Shown here piece by piece: positions 5,040 through 6,045 of a stretch of DNA of 6,045 nt; the stretch's first letter is position 1, and each line of letters starts with the position of its first letter. Location of the stretch: positions 1 through 6,045 of the forward strand of contig CAUZWC010000203.1 in NCBI GenBank assembly GCA_963583595.1, written 5' to 3'. This DNA comes from JABIRQ01 sp963583595 (GTDB lineage Bacteria > Pseudomonadota > Alphaproteobacteria > CADEGL01). Below the pieces are notes generated by a model. It did not search any database, had not been told where the DNA came from, and saw only the letters and a list, made by a program, of their open reading frames with translations. Made by a program: the position numbers and the translations under genes.

Positions 5040-5335
5040 CCCCTCCTCCTCGCCACGCGCCCGGTGGTGGCGGTCCCGGCGGTCCCGGCGGTCCCGGCGG
5101 TCCCGGAGGCGCGCGCCGACCTTTCTTTCGGCGTCGGAAGAGCTGCCCCTTTTCCGGGCCGCATTCGCCCGACATCGATTACAAGGACATCCGGCTGCTT
5201 CAGCGCTATGTGTCCGAGCGTGGCAAGATGGTGCCCAGCCGCATCACTGCCGTCTCGGCCAAGAAGCAGCGCGAGCTCGCCAGGGCCATAAAACGGGCAC
5301 GCTTCCTCGCGCTTCTGCCCTACGTCCTTCAGTAG
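5036..5335 (+). CDS. rpsR: Small ribosomal subunit protein S18 with Gly-Gly-Pro N-terminal tail
   Basis: S18 pairs with S6 on the 30S platform and contacts 16S rRNA near the mRNA exit. The S18 fold runs from about residue 28 (PFFRRRKSCPF) through IDYKDIRLLQRYVSERGKM to SAKKQRELARAIKRARFLALLPYV at the C-terminus. Only one cysteine (Cys37) remains in the region where some S18 proteins carry a zinc-binding cluster, so this is the zinc-independent form. The first 27 residues are an unusual tail: TPPPRHAP, then GGG and four GGP units (residues 12-23), then GGARR. Total length is 99, against about 75 in E. coli. The ATG overlaps the rpsF stop by four bases and has GGAG seven bases upstream. No ssb or priB lies between rpsF and rpsR, unlike in Bacillus or E. 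coli. Confidence 0.97.
   Translation: MTPPPRHAPGGGGPGGPGGPGGPGGARRPFFRRRKSCPFSGPHSPDIDYKDIRLLQRYVSERGKMVPSRITAVSAKKQRELARAIKRARFLALLPYVLQ
5069..5104 (+). repeat. Four perfect copies of GGCGGTCCC in rpsR
   Basis: The 9-mer GGCGGTCCC repeats four times without a mismatch (5069-5077, 5078-5086, 5087-5095, 5096-5104), encoding GGP x4. It is flanked by near-matching GGTGGT and GGAGGC. Perfect identity, including third positions, indicates recent expansion by replication slippage. Copy number should therefore vary between strains. Confidence 0.9.
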
Positions 5336-5352
5336 AAGGAAAGACCAGGTCC

Positions 5353-5377
5353 GGCGGGCTGCCGTTCTTCGCCCGCC
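5353..5377 (+). other. Stem-loop in the rpsR-DUF2232 gap
   Basis: GGCGGGC (5353-5359) pairs with GCCCGCC (5371-5377) across an 11-base loop. Only a short CTTTCC tract follows. An outer GGTCC (5348-5352) could also pair with GGACC (5397-5401). It could be a weak or partial terminator, or an mRNA stability element after the ribosomal genes. A strong terminator is unlikely because the U-tract is poor and DUF2232 follows without a visible promoter of its own. Confidence 0.4.
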
Positions 5378-5410
5378 CTTTCCGCTTCATGCCCCTGGAC
5401 CACGCGCATC

Positions 5411-6045
5411 ATGACTAGGGACGCCCTCATCGCCGCCGCGGCGGGCCTGCTCAGCGCGCTCCTGCTGATAACGGTCGTGACCGGTGCCCCGGGCATGGTG
5501 ATGATCGCCCTGTTCAGCCAGGCGCCGATCTTCATGATCGGCCTCGGGATGGGTTCGAAACTCGCGATTGTCGCAGCCGGCGCCGGCCTGCTCGTTACAC
5601 GTGTCTATGCCGACGCCTTCGCCGCAGCCTTCTATCTTTTGATCTATGCGGGACCGGCCGTGCTTCTGACCTTCATGGCCCTGCGTCATCATCAGGACGA
5701 AGACGGCACGGTCGCCTGGTACCAGGCGGATCGGCTGCTCGGCTGGCTTGTCGTGATGGCCGCCATCGCCGTCACCGCGATCTGGCTCGACGCGAGCAGC
5801 ACGGAAGGCGGCCTGCGCGGAGTCATCGAGGGAATGCTGAACGAGGTCATTCAGCAGATGCCCATCGACAGCCCCCTGCGCGAAAGCATGACCGTCTGGT
5901 TCGACGTTGTCGCACCGCGCATCCCGGCGATCATGGCCACGGCCTGGATCGTCATGACTTCGGCGAACGGCGTTCTCGGCCAATGGGCGGCCCGCCGCCT
6001 GGGCCGGACCATACGACCCGCGCCGAATTACGCGGAAATAGAAGC
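5411..6045 (+). CDS. DUF2232 (YybS-like) multi-pass membrane protein, C-terminus cut by the window edge
   Basis: This open frame runs off the right edge after 211 residues; family members are around 300. It is strongly hydrophobic, with likely membrane segments near residues 6-25, 27-47, 49-64, 69-91, 109-126 and 170-189. A soluble stretch at about 128-168 contains acidic and amphipathic sequence. The sequence and its place directly after rpsR match the DUF2232 protein that, in many alphaproteobacteria, sits between rpsR and rplI. Its molecular function is not established; a transporter-like or membrane-scaffold role is only a guess. It begins with ATG 5411, 75 bases after rpsR. Ribosome binding is weak (GGA eleven bases upstream), so expression is probably low relative to rpsR. 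The family call is from sequence style and synteny, not a domain search. Confidence 0.8.
   Translation, partial: MTRDALIAAAAGLLSALLLITVVTGAPGMVMIALFSQAPIFMIGLGMGSKLAIVAAGAGLLVTRVYADAFAAAFYLLIYAGPAVLLTFMALRHHQDEDGTVAWYQADRLLGWLVVMAAIAVTAIWLDASSTEGGLRGVIEGMLNEVIQQMPIDSPLRESMTVWFDVVAPRIPAIMATAWIVMTSANGVLGQWAARRLGRTIRPAPNYAEIE

Noticed and set aside
4826..5164. A minus-strand frame with repetitive GTA and SRSPP-like peptides
   Set aside because: It is the reverse reading of the rpsF and rpsR tail repeats; its repetitiveness is inherited from those.
5387..5983. A 198-codon minus-strand frame antisense to the DUF2232 gene
   Set aside because: It has a hydrophilic His/Arg/Asp/Gly-rich shadow composition. 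The plus strand encodes a coherent membrane protein in known synteny.

Overview
The window is a GC-rich stretch of an alphaproteobacterial chromosome, most likely from the Rhodospirillales or a close relative. Three things support this: the order fabD-fabG-acpP-fabF-mltG divergent from rpsF-rpsR-DUF2232, the S18 sequence with a lone cysteine in its zinc-site region, and the charged low-complexity tail on S6. The lineage is inferred from gene order and protein style as I remember them, not from a database search.

Left part (1-4295, minus strand). This is a fatty acid synthesis operon read right to left: fabD (malonyl-CoA:ACP transacylase), fabG (3-oxoacyl-ACP reductase), acpP (acyl carrier protein), fabF (condensing enzyme II), then mltG (endolytic murein transglycosylase), whose C-terminus is cut by the left edge. 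FabD loads malonate on AcpP, FabF condenses it with the growing acyl-ACP, and FabG reduces the resulting ketone. MltG ends nascent peptidoglycan strands, so the operon joins membrane-lipid and cell-wall functions. All catalytic residues I checked are present. fabD and fabG start with GTG.

Middle (4296-4565). This 270-base intergenic region carries two back-to-back promoter candidates: a good TTGACA/TATCAC pair reading left into fabD and a TTGCGT/TATAAC pair reading right into rpsF. A perfect 9-bp direct repeat with a 22-bp period sits inside the fabD promoter, each copy ending on the first base of a promoter hexamer. The rpsF leader contains a foldable segment that could be the S6:S18 autoregulatory site.

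Right part (4566-6045, plus strand). rpsF (S6) and rpsR (S18) overlap by four bases (ATGA), with no ssb or priB between them. They are followed by a multi-pass DUF2232 membrane protein cut by the right edge; rplI would be expected beyond it. S6 ends in a long Arg/Asp/Gly/Pro tail and S18 begins with a Gly-Gly-Pro repeat tail.

No gene-free stretch exceeds 300 bases. I see no tRNA, rRNA, mobile element, CRISPR array or phage trace. This is ordinary core genome; I did not find an undescribed multi-gene system. The most interesting signals are the architecture of the divergent promoter region and the paired disordered tails of S6 and S18.
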